Assembly: GCA_949987705.1 (NCBI GenBank)
Contig: OX465284.1
Location: forward strand, 70,045,470 to 70,109,469
DNA: 64,000 bases
Reading direction: 5' to 3'
DNA from: Thereva unica
Lineage: Eukaryota > Arthropoda > Insecta > Diptera > Therevidae
In this document: piece by piece, positions 20,875 to 33,839 of the stretch
Layout: each line of letters starts with the position of its first letter
Position numbering within the stretch: position 1 is the first letter of the stretch
Translations under genes and position numbers: made by a program
The notes under the pieces: generated by a model
Told to the model about the DNA's origin: nothing
Seen by the model: only the letters and a program-made list of their open reading frames with translations
The model's database searches: none

Positions 20875-23800
20875 TATTCCATAAATTTAGGAAACAATCG
20901 GAAATATAACCTCTTAAGTATTTTCCTTCCTATCTTTGACAAATCTATAAAAAACCACATATTGGACAGGAAACCAGCCAATGATAAAGCTGCCATTATT
21001 AAAATGTTATAATTTGCTTAGGATAATAAAAAAAAATTAATTAATCTTTCAGTGTAAAATAAGTAGGTTTTATCTTTAACAGAATTTTTTACGTTTTAAT
21101 TACAACCATTGAAAATATCCAGTATATTCTGCTTATAATTATTACTTATAATTTTCAAGTGTATCAATAAAATTTTTATTGTTTTTATTTTCAGGTAAAT
21201 ATAACTGGTTCCAATTAATCGTAAGTAGTTACATAATTTTAGAAATTTATTGTGGTTTAAAACACACTGAAAGACGTCTTTACCGTATGTTGTTCATAAA
21301 AAACAGCACCACCAAAGTCAGGCTCGTTTTTCTTTCAAAATTTATATCGACCAACATTTTTAAAGTAAATCGGTTGTACTAAAGTTAATCTACAAAAGCT
21401 ACAAATTTTAAAGTAGTTCTTAAAAGGACTCGCTTTAATCAAAATCCAATAACAACCACTAAAACACTGAAGAAACTATTTATATAAAAATTGCAATTTA
21501 AAACCAGCAATAAATATCCCTCAACACCCGCGAAACGAACTTTTTAAAATACTGGAATTGCAACTTCCAGTAACGGTCAACCCAAACGGGAGAATTTTTT
21601 TTCAAAAATCAGCAGCAACCTTTTTGCCATATCTGATTCTCTTAAATATATCCTCAATGCACGTTCTCAAAACAACTTTTCCTCTCTTTAAAACACCAAT
21701 ATATACGAACAGTATGAAACACCAACAGCAACATCAGCACCAGCAACAATAACAACAAAAAAGAGACAATCATAATGAAAAGCCGGTTTATAGCTTTATC
21801 AGAAAACAAGTATCCACGGTGCTGATCGCGCCTGCCGCAAAAGCATTTAAGATCTGCTCTTACCTCCTTTAAAAGCCAGTAACGGGCAGCCCAGGCAAAC
21901 ATCTTATGTATGAAGTGTTCTTCCAGTTCTCCGTCCAGTGTTGAAGACTGAAAAAGCCAAGAAAGAAGAAATCCATCCATGATATACAAGAAAAACACTG
22001 CGCATGCGCCAATGGCTCAGACGAAACCAGCTTTCGACTTTAGTTGCCAGAAAGCGTGCCACCTGCAAAGATCGGTGAAAGAGAGCGCGGTTGCCCGTCT
22101 ATAAGGAAATCAAATCGGTTTCTTGAGTCAGATTGCAGTGAAACTACTTCGCTGAAAAAATATAAAGGTTCAATAGAGACGATCTTGTGCTTTGTGTGAC
22201 TTCCAAAAGTATTTGGACTGTTTTTGGCCAAAATCGAAAGGTCATTCTCACCTGTGTGTGAGAAGAAACGTTTTTTTTTTGCTTAAGTTTTTTGGATGCG
22301 CTCCAAGTGAATGACGATCGTTAGATCTTTTTTTTTAAATGTGCTTAATGATTTTTTACTGTTCTGTTTTATAAAATTTTATGCGATGATCTTGCATTCA
22401 CCGGAAACTAGACAGTTTTTTCTTGAGTGTATAATGTGCCTACTATAGCGAGTTGATCTTTGTTTACGGTTTCCTTTTAAGTAGTTACTACCGGCGCTTA
22501 GATCACCAAATAAAAAAAATTTGCATCTCACCAAGCTCAATCACCATACTGAGAATTTTTGGTGTGCAAGATCGCCGATCTTGATAAAAAAAATCAGTGT
22601 CCTTCAACCGAATTAAAATCCGACCTTGTCGAGCAGCTCTCGCGGATTTTTATTAAGGCATCACCAGTTTTCTTCACCTGTAGTGCATATCGGGCTCGGA
22701 TTTATTATAAAAAAAATTGTGATCATGTCTGATAACTGATCGCTGATACACCGAAACTCCGAACCTATGTTTACGACAGTTATGATCTAACCTCACCGTT
22801 TCCTCCTTGTCTTACATATCCCCGAAAGGGAAAACAAAATTAAGATTATAGTGCACTAGGATAATAGTTGATGTTGGTTACTTTGAAGCGAAGAGATCAG
22901 TGATCGATAACGAAAATTAAATTCTGTGTCATGCCGTGCAATGAACCTGTTAATGCGAGAGGTATTATTCAAGTGAAAAATAAGATAAGTAACTAACCTG
23001 AAAGTTCCATTGAATTGCGGGATTTGGTAATCACCAGAAATAACCACGAATACTCAGCGTTCGGATACTTATCCCAGTTTAAGACCTTGAGAGGACCGTT
23101 GAGAGAAAGGAATATTTAAATGTTCATAATAATAACGCGGAGAGTGTGTGTCATGTTCCTCAATCATTGATAAAACAGAAACAAGTTTTTTTTATTTTGC
23201 ATAAGCAGCTTTATTTTATTGGATTAAACTTCATCAAGCGACTTCAGAAGAAGTAAGTATTACTATAAATGCACTTATACATTGAAACACCACCACACCG
23301 CGCACAGTACTATGCTGTATGCTGAGCATGCGCAAAGTACTTACTTTACCAGACAGATTTATGATTTCTGCGTGATATTCTATAATGGAATTGTGAACTT
23401 TGTTTTTTTTTTTTTCGTTTCATTCTCTGTATGTGTTGTGATGAAAGATTTAAGCCCCATATTAAATTGCACGTGAAATAATTATTTTTGCATTTGCGTT
23501 AATGTTTTTGGGGGGTTTTGTTGCTGTTCATTTATCACGTTTTTGAACTTAGTGTTTTGACAAGATGTGTATGAATCATGACTGAAATTGATCGTTATTA
23601 TTATTACTAGCGGGGAAATACTGTTATGAGAACATTGATACAAGGACGTGATAAGTGGATCAATATCGTGCCTAGGACTGCAGGCTAAACAAAATATTGA
23701 ATTTAATTAGGTGGGCGTGTGTGTGTAGCTTGTAGTTTTTATGGATTACAATTGTTGATCAGTTAAGTTTGTACAAAAGTTTATTAATGTTCAGTTAATT

Positions 23801-23959
23801 TTAATCTGATTGATCTAAAGTTGTTTGGCATTTATTCCAAAAGAGCAAGCAAGAAACATCTAGTTCTTTTAATTGTTTGAATGAGGATTATGATCAACAT
23901 GACGGGTGTTCGTGATAGTCTGTAGTCGTAGAAAAGAAGAAAAGCAAAATCCAACCTTT
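20875..23959. other. No recognisable gene; simple sequence and AT-rich DNA
   Basis: Contains a CAA/CAG-rich simple sequence at about 21718-21760 and T-runs near 22270 and 23403. Frames here (for example 21998-21654 minus, 114 codons) are anonymous and overlap the simple sequence. A GC-richer patch at 21990-22250 carries three E-box-like CACCTG sites but no coding signature. Confidence 0.3.
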
Positions 23960-24260
23960 TGACATGCCAGTTGAATAAATTTTTATAATTAATTTGTTTT
24001 ATTACCTTTTTATTACCTCTGGTAATAACCTTGTAAGAAATTTTATGACTCTAATCTATTTTGATCTATTCGACTTTATTGAGGTCTTTTAATTTACTTC
24101 TTGTCTTCCCATTCTTCTACCTTATTGTCGCTAGTTATCATCGATCCTAGATAAATGAATTCTTTAATTATTTCAAAGTTACTCCCGACAATCCCAGCTT
24201 GTCTTGTGACGTTGTTACTAGGACTTCGTAGAATAAAATCATTCCATTCCTTAATTACCC
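23960..24260 (-). pseudogene. LINE RT C-terminal fragment
   Basis: On the minus strand, 24170-24090 reads FEIIKEFIYLGSMITSDNKVEEWEDKK. This is the conserved F-x-Y-L-G-S block found after the RT palm in APE-type (RTE/L2-like) LINEs. The surrounding frames are broken. Confidence 0.5.
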
Positions 24261-25359
24261 TTTTCACTGAAGCTTTTTAATCCAAAGATTTTGCAACGCT
24301 AAATAGTGGCAAAAAATCAGAGCGAGCTACCAATGTGCTTCGAAGAAAGTAATCTTGAAGCTTTAAGAAATTGTTTAGGACGAAGAAACCGGGCAATTAC
24401 CTGCGTGGCTATAAAGAGTGTCATCGGGATATTCAAATGATCGGCTCTCGTTCGATTACCGAGGTCAAGCAGCAATGGATATCGTTAGTTCTTAGTTGGG
24501 GTACCGTTTCCTAAAACCGTTGCGGGTCTCCTGTTTGGAAGGCCAAAAAAAAATGCAAAATGTGGGCGAAAATGTTTTTCGATACCGCAGTGGTTATTCA
24601 CATATCCACAGACCATATAAATTAGAGGGTTCTGCCCTCGACACACAGAGAGGTCCATTTTGAGGGTCATACATGGTAAAATTCGCATTTATGTTTTAAC
24701 ACTTGTAATTAGTGGGTGTGTAATGAAGAATGTCAGTGAAATTAAAATTAAAAAAAAAATCATTTCTTTTTACGTTGTGACTCTGGGCCGGTCTCTCAAT
24801 CTACTAATTTGGAAACAAGAACTGTTAAAAAGAAACTTCTATTTGAGTTTTCATCTTATCGGCATAAAATTATCGTCCTTGGCTTTCCTCTTTACGACGT
24901 ACATCCAAATGCTTGCTTGGCTTTGTTTTAATCATTATCCGTTGTTCCTTTGGAACTATTACGAGGAGTGGAAAGTAATGTCGTATTATTCATTACGTCT
25001 GCTCTGCATACTTTACCAATCTGCCATAATTGGAAATGGTAGACCAAGAGTGGTCAAGAAAGATTGTTGTACAGTTCGCTCTTCAGCTCTTAACACGTTA
25101 TTGTCTAAAGTAGTTGATCATCCTGAGCTATACAAGTCGGATCAGATCAAAATTACCAGATCTGAAGCTAGAAAACCACCATGATAACATCTTATGCACT
25201 TGGATAAACATTTCAAATGTATTTTGAAGCAATGCTGGGTTACTACTACTACTGCAAAAGCATACAGTGGTGTATATATAACTCTTCTGATATTTGCATG
25301 GCCATTTCATTCAAAAGGTCAAAAAATCTTTACATCACATATTCCAAACCGCTTTAGCA
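24261..25359. other. Unassigned; anonymous 174-codon frame
   Basis: A plus-strand frame 24660-25184 is open for 174 codons, rich in leucine, isoleucine and tyrosine. It has no motif or codon pattern I recognise and is probably fortuitous. A short GGGTTCTGCCCTCGACAC patch at about 24627 is unlike the flanks. Confidence 0.25.
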
Positions 25360-25605
25360 TGTTTTTGAGGTCTTGATGTGTGGACCAGCAAAAAGTTATC
25401 ATCTGCCTAGTCGAGATTGTTACGGTCGGTCAAGCAAACCCAATTGTATGCCGCCTATTCTACTATCTAGAGTGCTGACAAGGATGTCGTTTATTACTAC
25501 AAGAGATAGTAATGGCGAAAGCTGGTATGCTTTTATCGTACTCCTGAACTCACCTCAAAGATTTCAGATAATTTTCCATAATGGAGAATTCTGCATTAGA
25601 AATGA
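25360..25605 (-). mobile_element. LINE fragment, same family as 27-28 kb
   Basis: Co-linear with 27979-28222 of the larger minus-strand copy. It carries the palm region: the complement of the YADD-type site falls in GATAACTTTTTGCTGG, and the QGCLLSPLLF region in GACTCACC...AGGAGTACG. It is truncated at both ends and frameshifted. Confidence 0.75.
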
Positions 25606-25802
25606 AATCATTATATTGTCAATTTTTTTAAGAAAATCCCTTGTCTCGCAGGTTGTAATTTACAAGTTTTACCGAAAGAAACACAGCAAACTCCCACAAG
25701 AACAGATTGGTGGATCGAACAATCCCTAGATCACAGATCATCAGTAATCTAGACTTCCGACATATCCACTTCAACAAGAGCAAACAAAAAAATGGCCATT
25801 TA

Positions 25803-25966
25803 ATTCATTCCACGCCTCAGCGTACCTATCGAGATCAAAACTGATCAAGGCATGCAGTTCGAAGAGAAACTCTTCAAAGAAATGGTCAAATTACTCGCCA
25901 CTCATCAAAGTTCTCTAACCTCCTTCCAATCGCCGGCAAACGGAATGGTCGAACGGTTACATAGAC
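25803..25966 (+). pseudogene. Gypsy-type integrase core fragment
   Basis: A single open frame reads PRLSVPIEIKTDQGMQFEEK, then LFKEMVKLLATHQSSLTSFQ, then SPANGMVERLHR. The D of TDQG and the E of MVERLHR are the second and third residues of the retroviral-type integrase triad, spaced by 35 residues (DD35E) as in Ty3/Gypsy. The RT, RNase H and LTRs are not nearby. It is a small isolated fragment. Confidence 0.75.
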
Positions 25967-26329
25967 CAACTGAATCAAGTGAATTCTTGCCCTTTGTCAT
26001 GTAAACCGTCCGCACTTGAATCAAGATCGACTTATAACAGCTCATACAATCAGCGAAATTAATATGAAGGACCTTTGCTGTGTACTTTGGCAGCATGCTG
26101 CTCTGGTATTCTTTGTTGGAGCCCGAAGTGGCGAAGTGATGTTTTGAAGCTGATGACGTCTACTTTATATTTGTCAAGTTTCATACTCCTTCAACTTGGT
26201 TTGGCAGAGCAGTACTCATTTCTCTCGATAGCCCTGACGGTTGTGACTCTGTTAAAAAATGGATACACTCATATAACACCCAGTAGTGCAAACGCTAGGC
26301 TTACTGCCTTCTCCTTATGCATCCACCAG

Positions 26330-26466
26330 ACTACCCTTAACCTTTCCTATTCTTTTTCTATTTTCAGGTCAAGCTTACTCTTAGACATTGCACTATGAGT
26401 TGAACGACATGGCGGTCTAGTGGTACAGAGGGTGATTCCTGAGCTTGACCATACCACATAAAAAAA
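26330..26466 (+). mobile_element. LINE 3' terminus, same family as 55.5-56.9 kb
   Basis: The sequence AACCTTTCCTATTC, AAGCTTACTCTTAGACATTG, CACTATGAGTTGAACGACATG, ending GAGCTTGACCATACCACAT plus an A-run, matches the 3' untranslated end at 56715-56850 of the plus-strand LINE. It is 5'-truncated, as is usual for target-primed insertion. Confidence 0.7.
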
Positions 26467-26579
26467 ACGCTACAGTTCAACATTTTTACAGCTAACAAAA
26501 CTTTGTTAATTATGTTATAATAGCTTTACGTTGATTTAAGCGATTTTGCATAGTATTCATAAAATTTTGTAAAATTTGA

Positions 26580-26720
26580 ATGCCAGTGCTATCCCAAGAA
26601 ATCTTCAGCCCTTCTTTTAGTTTCTGAAGGGTTCAAAATTGCCTGCCGTTGGAGAAAAACATTCTTCAACAACCCTTGCCCGATGAACAGCAGCATTGTC
26701 TTGCGTCCAAAGAAAAGCCT
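26580..26720 (-). pseudogene. Tc1-like transposase fragment
   Basis: Minus strand reads KAFLWTQDNAAVHRARVVEE, where the D of QDNA is the second catalytic aspartate of Tc1/mariner transposases. Further on come ISWDSTGIQILQNFMNTMQ and NRLNQRKAII, the typical C-terminal helix. The region with the third catalytic residue (SPDLNPIE) is deleted or scrambled. No intact TIRs were found. Confidence 0.55.
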
Positions 26721-26769
26721 TTGAAAAACTGCAACTGCAACTTTGATCTCATTTAATTTTTCATAAAAT

Positions 26770-27221
26770 AAAAAAAAACTCAAAATCAAAAAAAGGCTCA
26801 AAATGCCCTCTAGCCTCGAAACTGTGGGTAATTCGAAAAAACCGCCAAGGCAATATTTGTAAGAAATTTTATTCTCTACAACTTTGCTATTCTGATATTT
26901 TAACCAAAATGCTTATTTTCTCCTTAGAATAGCTTTTTCAAACTGCGGAATGTGAAAATCGGGTTTAGACAACCCAAATCCTTCACTTGGCAACAGTTTC
27001 ATAACTGTGGGAAAAATTTCTTTAATTTTTTCTAATTTAAGCGAACTATAACAAGCAGTTATGTCAACATTCGACCACATAAGAGGAAGATAAGAAGAGA
27101 CATTTGTGCATGTGTGAGTTTGCACACCAAAAATTTCTGATCAAAAAATTACAACAACTTTCTCTCTTCCTTTTGTCCTTCTGTCAAAAAAAAATGCAGC
27201 TTTCAGTGACGTTATGATCCG
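26770..27221. other. No recognisable gene
   Basis: AT-rich, with scattered stops in all frames. It may be the decayed 5' half of the Tc1-like element. Confidence 0.25.
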
Positions 27222-28365
27222 TGTCATCATCATCATTTCATTCATTGTGCTCCTTTAATCCCTCATGGGACATAGGGCGGAAACAGTTGCCCTCCAGCGG
27301 ACTCTGTTTTGCGCGACAGCTCTCAGCTCCGACCAGGATCTCCCAGTTGTTGCGGCTTCTGCTAGTAGGGTTCTCCTCCACGTTGTCCTAGGTCTTCCAA
27401 CTCGACGGGATCCTTGCGGATTCCAGTCGAGGGCCTGTTTGGCTAGATTTTCGTTTTCGCGTCGCAAGGTGTGGCCAACCCAATTCCATTTCCTTCGTCT
27501 GATTTGGTCGTCTATCCTTTCTTGGCCGGCACGGCGCCATAGTTCTTCGTTTGAAATTCTATCCTGCCAGCGGATTTTTAGGATACCACGCAGGCATCTG
27601 TTGACGAAGACTTGTAGGCGCCCTGTGATGAATTGGGTGACTTTCCATGTTTCGCAACCGTACAAAAGTACTGCCTTCACGTTGGAGTTGAACAGCCGCA
27701 ATTTGGTGTTAGTTGAGATCTCCGTTGATCTCCATATGCGGAACAGGCATGCATATGCGCCTCGTGCTTTATTTATTCTGGAACTGACGTCTTCTTCTGC
27801 CCCATCATTTTCGGTAATAGTGCTACCGAGGTAGCAGAATTTATTTACCAGTTCCACGTCACGGTTATTCAGCGCAGTCCGTTCAATGGTGTTTGCATTT
27901 ATCCGCATTTCTTTAGTTTTAGTCGGATTTAGCCTTAAGCCTGCTGGACTACTTTCTGTTGCCAAATTGTTAATCATGTTTTTGAGGTCCTGGTGTCTGT
28001 GGGCCAGCAAACAGATATCATCTGCGTAGTCGAGATCCTTAAGGCGGTCTAACAAACCCCATTGTATGCCGCCTGTTCTACTATCTAGAGCGCCGACAAG
28101 GATGTCATTTATTACTATAAGAAATAGTAAAGGCGAGAGTAGGCATCCTTGTCGCACTCCTGAGCTCACCTCGAAGCTGTCGGATAATTTTCCATTATGG
28201 AGAACTCTGCATTTGGAATTGTTATATAGGGCTTTTATCAATTCTATTATTTTATCAGGCAGTCCACGTCGCCGTAGTGCCTGCCATATAAAGCTCCTAT
28301 TGACCGAGTCGAACGCTTTCTCATAATCTACGAAAGCAAGGTAAAGGGGGGATCGGAATTCAGTA
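27222..28365 (-). mobile_element. LINE 3' half (APE-type, L2/RTE-like), best-preserved copy of its family
   Basis: Minus-strand element. The 3' end reads ...GGGATTAAAGGAGCAC, followed by an AATGAATG/ATGATGATG tail instead of poly(A). It is 5'-truncated near 28365. Related fragments lie at 15095-15860, 25360-25605, 51215-51306 and 54962-55466, making this the most abundant family in the window. Confidence 0.85.
27255..28365 (-). CDS. LINE reverse transcriptase C-terminal part, open reading frame
   Basis: An uninterrupted frame of about 370 codons of LINE origin. The annotated frame extends to 28451, but the first ~28 codons are unrelated flank. Order of motifs: LYLAFVDYEKAFDSVNR (RT domain with the first catalytic aspartate), then SSGVRQGCLLSPLLFLIVIN and LDYADDICLLAHR (the catalytic YADD). 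LNPTKTKEMRINAN and CYLGSTITENDGAEEDV follow, then the post-RT region LLYGCETWKV, RWQDRISNEELWRRAGQ, RRRKWNWVGHTLRRE and GRPRTTWRRT. The protein would make cDNA at the target site. The N-terminal endonuclease is missing because of 5' truncation, so it cannot be autonomous. Absence of stops suggests a recent insertion. Confidence 0.9.
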
Positions 28366-29214
28366 TGTATGTATTCCATGTATGGCAGCCCAATGAAATT
28401 CTTATAGTGTTGATATTTATTGAAAGCTGTTTCGGCTGTACAATTTTGCATCTACTGTACCAGTACTTGCTTTCAATAAATATGCATTATTGTTTTTATC
28501 AGGCAATAGTGATAAGATTCGCATCTTGGCCATTTACGACTACATTGACTGATAATGTTACCTTCGCTTTAGCTAAGTTTTTGTTCTTTCTCATTTTGAA
28601 ATTGTCAAACATTGATGCCGGATTGATGATCTGACGAACTAAAATCTACTAGAGGTTAACTAACCGAAATTGTAATTTTGCTGAACAAGGGAGGTTACCT
28701 TCGTAGAAAACACAGGCTTCAGCAAAGACCAAAAGGAGCAAATATGCTAAAAAAATGGCTAAAATGGTCAATTTTAAATTTTCTACAAAAAAGTATTGCA
28801 AAAATCGCGAATTTCGTTTTGTTTTCTTCGAGTTATTTGGAAGAACATGAAAAAGCGGTACTTAGGGTCGGCTCTCAAAAGCATACCCCTAAAAATGCCT
28901 TCCTTTTTGTGGTTTTATCATATTTAGGTGCCAAACTAACATATCAAACCATACAAATGCTTGAAAAGTCCAGAAAAATAATGTTATTAACATAATTAAA
29001 TTGAAATTATTTTCATTTCCAATTCTTTGAGATTTTTGTTTTTGGCCTACATTTTCGGAAAAGTAATAAAATGTCTCACAAAGGTAATAAAAGAGTAATA
29101 AAAGAAAACATTATAAAAATCTAGTTAGCAGGCAGATTAAAAGTTTGAGTTTGTGTTAAATATCTTGAAAAGGGCGTGAAGAGGAGGATTCACTAAAACA
29201 ATGAAGAAATAGAG
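28366..29214. other. No recognisable gene; 15-bp inverted repeat
   Basis: ATATTTATTGAAAGC at about 28409-28423 has its perfect reverse complement GCTTTCAATAAATAT at about 28469-28483. The remainder is AT-rich. A 105-codon plus frame at 28678-28995 has no motifs. Confidence 0.35.
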
Positions 29215-29655
29215 CCAATTTCGACATTAAAACTGCTTATAACTTCAAAAGTAACGGCCGTAGCATAGAAGTTGCTAGACATTATCAATAGGAAACGGTC
29301 CAAGCTTTCCAATTTTGTTGATACGTAGGTATTGATACGTAGATATTAATACGTAGTTATTTTTTAAAGAAAATGGTGGTTGAAGTAGAAATTTTAGTCA
29401 AAAAAAAAATGTTCCTTTGACGAGTAATAACTCTGAAAGTTGGTGAGTTGAAACCTTGAGTTTTACAATTTTAGATAGGTGGGAGTATTCTACGTAGATT
29501 CCTACCTCATTCATGAAAATATCTAATAGGGTTATATGTAAACCTCTACCAAAAAATTCAAAACGTCCTAGCGGCTAAACCGTTAAGATACCCATATGAT
29601 TTTTTGTCTATCGAAGCCAGGCGTTTCGACTTTTCCACTGATACACCCTGTATTA
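29215..29655. repeat. Dispersed repeat ending in ACACCCTGTAT, copy 2
   Basis: Co-linear with the right half of the repeat at 16730-17143: GCTTATAACTTCAAAAGTAA, AATAGGAAACGGTCCAA, GTTGAAACCTTGAGTTTTAC, GATAGGTGGGAGTAT, ending TACACCCTGTATT. It has an insertion with repeated GATACGTAG units (29321-29358). Confidence 0.55.
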
Positions 29656-29829
29656 ACAATCAGTGTCGATGTTACCCTCGTCGTGATTAGATGTTAAGAT
29701 GGGTTGTATGTGTACCCCACCAGGTTTCCTTATCGTAAACAGAATTTTCTTTTTTGGCTAAGAATAGTTGGAACTTTCGGTATATTTTCTCAGTGTTAGA
29801 TCGCTTGGTCGACATTTACCATTTGAGAT

Positions 29830-29835
<6 letters not shown>

Positions 29836-29865
<30 letters not shown>

Positions 29866-30710
29866 CCAAACAAGGCATACTTAAACCTACTACAGAATTA
29901 TAACATGCATTTATGACTAAGGTACAAAGTCAGCTTAAGTCTATGCTTATTTATGGTAGTAATTGTGATGTTAGAAGGGATATAATTTTTTGTTTAAAGG
30001 ATGTTTTTTTAATGTGGGGTGAGAAACAAGCACTATGGCTGTTAAAAGTCATACAACATCTGTTGACGGGTTCGTTCTTTGCATATTCGGTCCGATGAGG
30101 GTATTCTTTAAGCATTTTGGTATGCCTATTGTGACGAACTTCGGTATTGAACTTGATTCTATCGGACAGGAACTGCACCTTAACGTCATCGTTTAGGACG
30201 TCCAAAGTTAAGCACGAGATAAGCACTTTCCTCCTATGTGACAGCGGCATGAGTTCTAACTTCTTGAGTCTGTCCGTGTAGGGCGGTAAGTTGAAAAAGT
30301 CGCGCGGGTCGTGTAGGTTTCTCAGAGCGAAGAGGAGACATTTTTTCTGTATTGATTCCAACCTACTGCTGCTTACCTGGAATATAGGGTCCCAGATCGG
30401 GCACGCATATTCCAAGATAGGGCGGACGAGCGAACAGAAAAGAGTTTATGTGACCCGAACGTTATTGAATTCTCGGCCTCTTCTCTTTATAAAGCCCAGA
30501 AGCTTGTTGGCTCTTGCAGCAATATTATCGTAGTGCAAGTTGAAATTTAATTTATTGTCTAGAACAATACCTAGATCTACAACTTGATCGACACGGTCTA
30601 ATGCCTTGTCGTTGAGATAATATTCCTGTACCTGGGTGATTCTTTTGCGGGAGAAAGTAATAACATGACATTTGCTGATGTTTAGTTCTAATTTATTGGT
30701 CTACACTTAC
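29836..30710 (-). pseudogene. Jockey-like LINE ORF2 C-terminus with (TAAA)n tail
   Basis: Minus strand from 30710: NKLELNISKCHVITFSRK, VDLGIVLDNKLNFNLH, ARANKLLGFIKRRGREFN, LVRPILEYACPIWDP, and then the basic C-terminus to 29951. These are the post-palm blocks of a Jockey/CR1-type RT. The 3' end carries GCCTTGTTTGGTAAATAAAT repeated as (TAAA)n at 29836-29868. Frames change once or twice. The palm YADD lies upstream of the truncation point and is absent. A sister 3' tail is at 59630-59690. Confidence 0.8.
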
Positions 30711-30714
30711 ATAT

Positions 30715-33700
30715 TGGTTGAGTTACAGTAGCTTCGGTTGTATCATTGAAAGCGCGTAAATGCTTTTCTTTCAATGAAAAACTAAATATGTATGAAACAG
30801 GAGAAATAAAAGACGCTATCGAAATCTGCTCTGATCGAAAACTGATCTGTTTGAATTGAGCAAATTCGGCATGTCACCAACCCACTCTTTGCTACGGCTT
30901 ACAACCCATTTTAGGCCTTTTTATTGGTAAAATAGTGCGTAGAAAGTTTCTTTTTAATCGTTTTACAATTTTTCTGTAAATACCTTTCTAAACAACCGTT
31001 TTGTACTTTCAACAATTAGTAACAAAAAGCGGATCTGTCACTTCTACATACTCTTCAACATGCTCATCCTCCATTCATCCACAACAAGGAAAATTACCAA
31101 TCTCCCCTTAACCTTATCAATCCTTAGTTAAATTCTATCTAATCGATCGTCTAGACTTTGAATGACACGATCATACATTTAAAAAAACAGAACAACCATC
31201 ATACGGCTTGGGATTACGGTGTCAATCAGTTTAATACAGGCCAATTGAAAAGCACCTGCTTCGCCTGACTGCCATGTCTACACTTGTCGCTTGATATGGT
31301 CTTGTGACATTCCTTTGATAGAGACCGACAATATAATTACACTGAGAGCTAGTACCTACACTAGATGTAGAATTGTGTGACACTATGCCTAGTATCCTTC
31401 GTTGGGACACGGTACAGCTATGTGACATGAGATTTATGAGTGTTAAGTATAGTGACTTGTTAAATATCTTGTCAGTTTGGAGTTCTCTTAATTAATTCTA
31501 AATGTACTTCCGAATTTCTAACAAAATAACTACTTAGGAAATATTAAAGGAGAAATGAAAAATTAGAATACAATATTATGGAATTAGCATAAAATCCACG
31601 CCAGCTTCCGTCTTTTAACAGATCCAAACTGTTGTCCTTGGGCTAGCCATCACAAATCTCCCTCGCTTTTATCATAATCGGCTTTGCTTAATTTGCAATT
31701 TACTGCAATCAAATCCAAAAATCTAATTATATACCTGAAGCGAAAATAAGAAAAAAAAAATAAAGTTCCCAAAATTAAGCCGTAAATGTACACAAAACTG
31801 CGACCATTACACCTCAACTTGACATTGTACCTTTGTGCTGACCGTGATATTAATCACCTGTGTTCCGTCAAAGAAAATCCGTTGATTATATTTTTTTTCC
31901 ATCGCTTTCAAGCACAAAGTCCGAGGTCTAGCGTAGAGAATGAGGCTATTTTCCCATCACAAGAAACCTTTTCCATCTCCTATAAGACTATCAGATAAAA
32001 TTCGGATGCTTCAAAGCCGCAAAATGCAACTGCCTCGAGCACATTTTGTACCAGTACAAAAAAAACTGTCAAAAATTCACGAAACCGAAACAGTTACTTG
32101 ATTCCCAGGTGTATCATTTGGCACCATTCACCGTGGCGCATCTACGACTATTTAACATCGCGATAAAATCCGATCCCTTAAAAAGTTGAAGCTGCGCACA
32201 GCGATGATCAACGCGCGCAGCTTAAGCGCGATCATGACGCTCTTTCTGAGCCGATCTCCAGCCAACAAAAGACGATGGAAGCAGGCCTTTGGAGTTTTTC
32301 TTGTCAGTTTTTGTTTGTTTGTTTTTTTGATGGTTTCGTTCTTACCTTTCTTCTTGCGTCTTCGAAACGTCTTGAGAAGATTGAAGATGATCGCGTGGTT
32401 TGAGTACACGAAAATTATGCAATGGCTGAAGCTCGAGCTCCGAGACGGATACCCATTTGGGGTTAAATGTGACTGAGTACTACCCACAGGGCAAGAGATC
32501 ATCTTGACAACATCATGCGAACTGGTGAATGATGTATATACACACATACCTATCGTATACCTGCAAGTAGATCTGCCAGATTTGATAAGATTGAAGGCGA
32601 CACAAAGAATTTCCCGGGGCTAAGTGGGAAATAGTTTAAAGGAGATTATGACGATTCCTCTCCCAAAGCAATTAAGTCATTCGTGCTGAAAATCACCAGT
32701 GCACTCCGCTGCACCGCAAATAATATCCGGGAAGTCGTTCGGGTGCTGCCGCATTTTGTACCTACTGCATACAGCAGCGCCGCATGCACAGGGTGATTGT
32801 CTTCAATCAATCACGTAGGTTGTTTAAACCACAAAGGACAAGGAACTCTCCTTCGCACAGCAACGCAATCAGCAGTCATCCGTAATTACGGCATGGTGCC
32901 ATCAAAGGCCTTCGTGATGAAAGTCCACCTCAGGCCTTGTGGCTGCTAAATGCTCAATAATGAACCCGTAACAGCGACGGACGGTGTCACACGGAAGGAG
33001 AGTTTTGCATAATCAACTATCCGCTCTCCTCACCTGGAATTCCTTGACCCAAGCCTCCGCCAGCCAGGTGGTGAAGGACAAAAATTAATAAAATGAAAAC
33101 AAAAACAGAATCCACCTTTTGAGGAACTGCACCAGGACGGGCACAGCTGTGAGATCTGCATTTATTCCGAGATGTACTATGAAATTGCAATTTTACAACT
33201 ACGTAATTACTGCTTTGGCGGCACTTTTCCACAATATAATGGATTGAACCTGGAGTTCACCATTTTAAAGTTTATGATTAATAAATGGAAAGGAGGAAAA
33301 ATCCACATCACACAAACACACACACAAAAGCACACAGGAAATAAAATTGAAAATGAAGGGCGGATTTCTATTTATGATGGCTGCTCGGACTGCTTAGACT
33401 GGACGATGGCTCCTGGAATGGCATTAGAACCGACTATTTTACGAGATCGAGAGGCATTTTTCCGTCTAAAAGACAAAGAATCCACGTTGATTGGTTCCTG
33501 TTGCATTTAGCTATAAAACATTAGATTTATAGCAACAGCGAAAATATTGTTGATCGTTAAATTTTTACATCGTTTACTGTTAGTGTGGTTGTTGGTTGGC
33601 AGTCTTCTTTCTTTTTTTGCATTACGACATTCTAAAATGTCGGTAGTTACATCCTAGCTTTTATATCCCCTTGGGTAATTTCAATGAGTTGGATGATGTA

Positions 33701-33839
33701 AGGATGAGCGAGTAACAATAGCTGGAATTCTGCAGAAATACGTTGGCTCGGCGAGTGGACGTAATAACTAGGAAATCTAGGAGTGCTAATTTCAACTGGT
33801 CAATTTCTTTATGAGTTCAATACTTGTGAAATGAGTACG
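30715..33839. other. No recognisable gene
   Basis: A hairpin TCATTGAAAG...CTTTCAATGA occurs at about 30745-30782. Small frames (for example 32547-32152 minus, 33172-33510 plus) show no motif. A short (CA)n run lies at 33308-33323. It may hold host non-coding DNA. Confidence 0.3.

Noticed and set aside
24660..25184. 174-codon plus-strand gene
   Set aside because: Low-complexity hydrophobic composition, no family, flanked by LINE debris; probably chance.
29836..29868. CRISPR-like or satellite array from (ATTT)n
   Set aside because: It is the tandem 3' tail of a Jockey-like LINE; no spacers.
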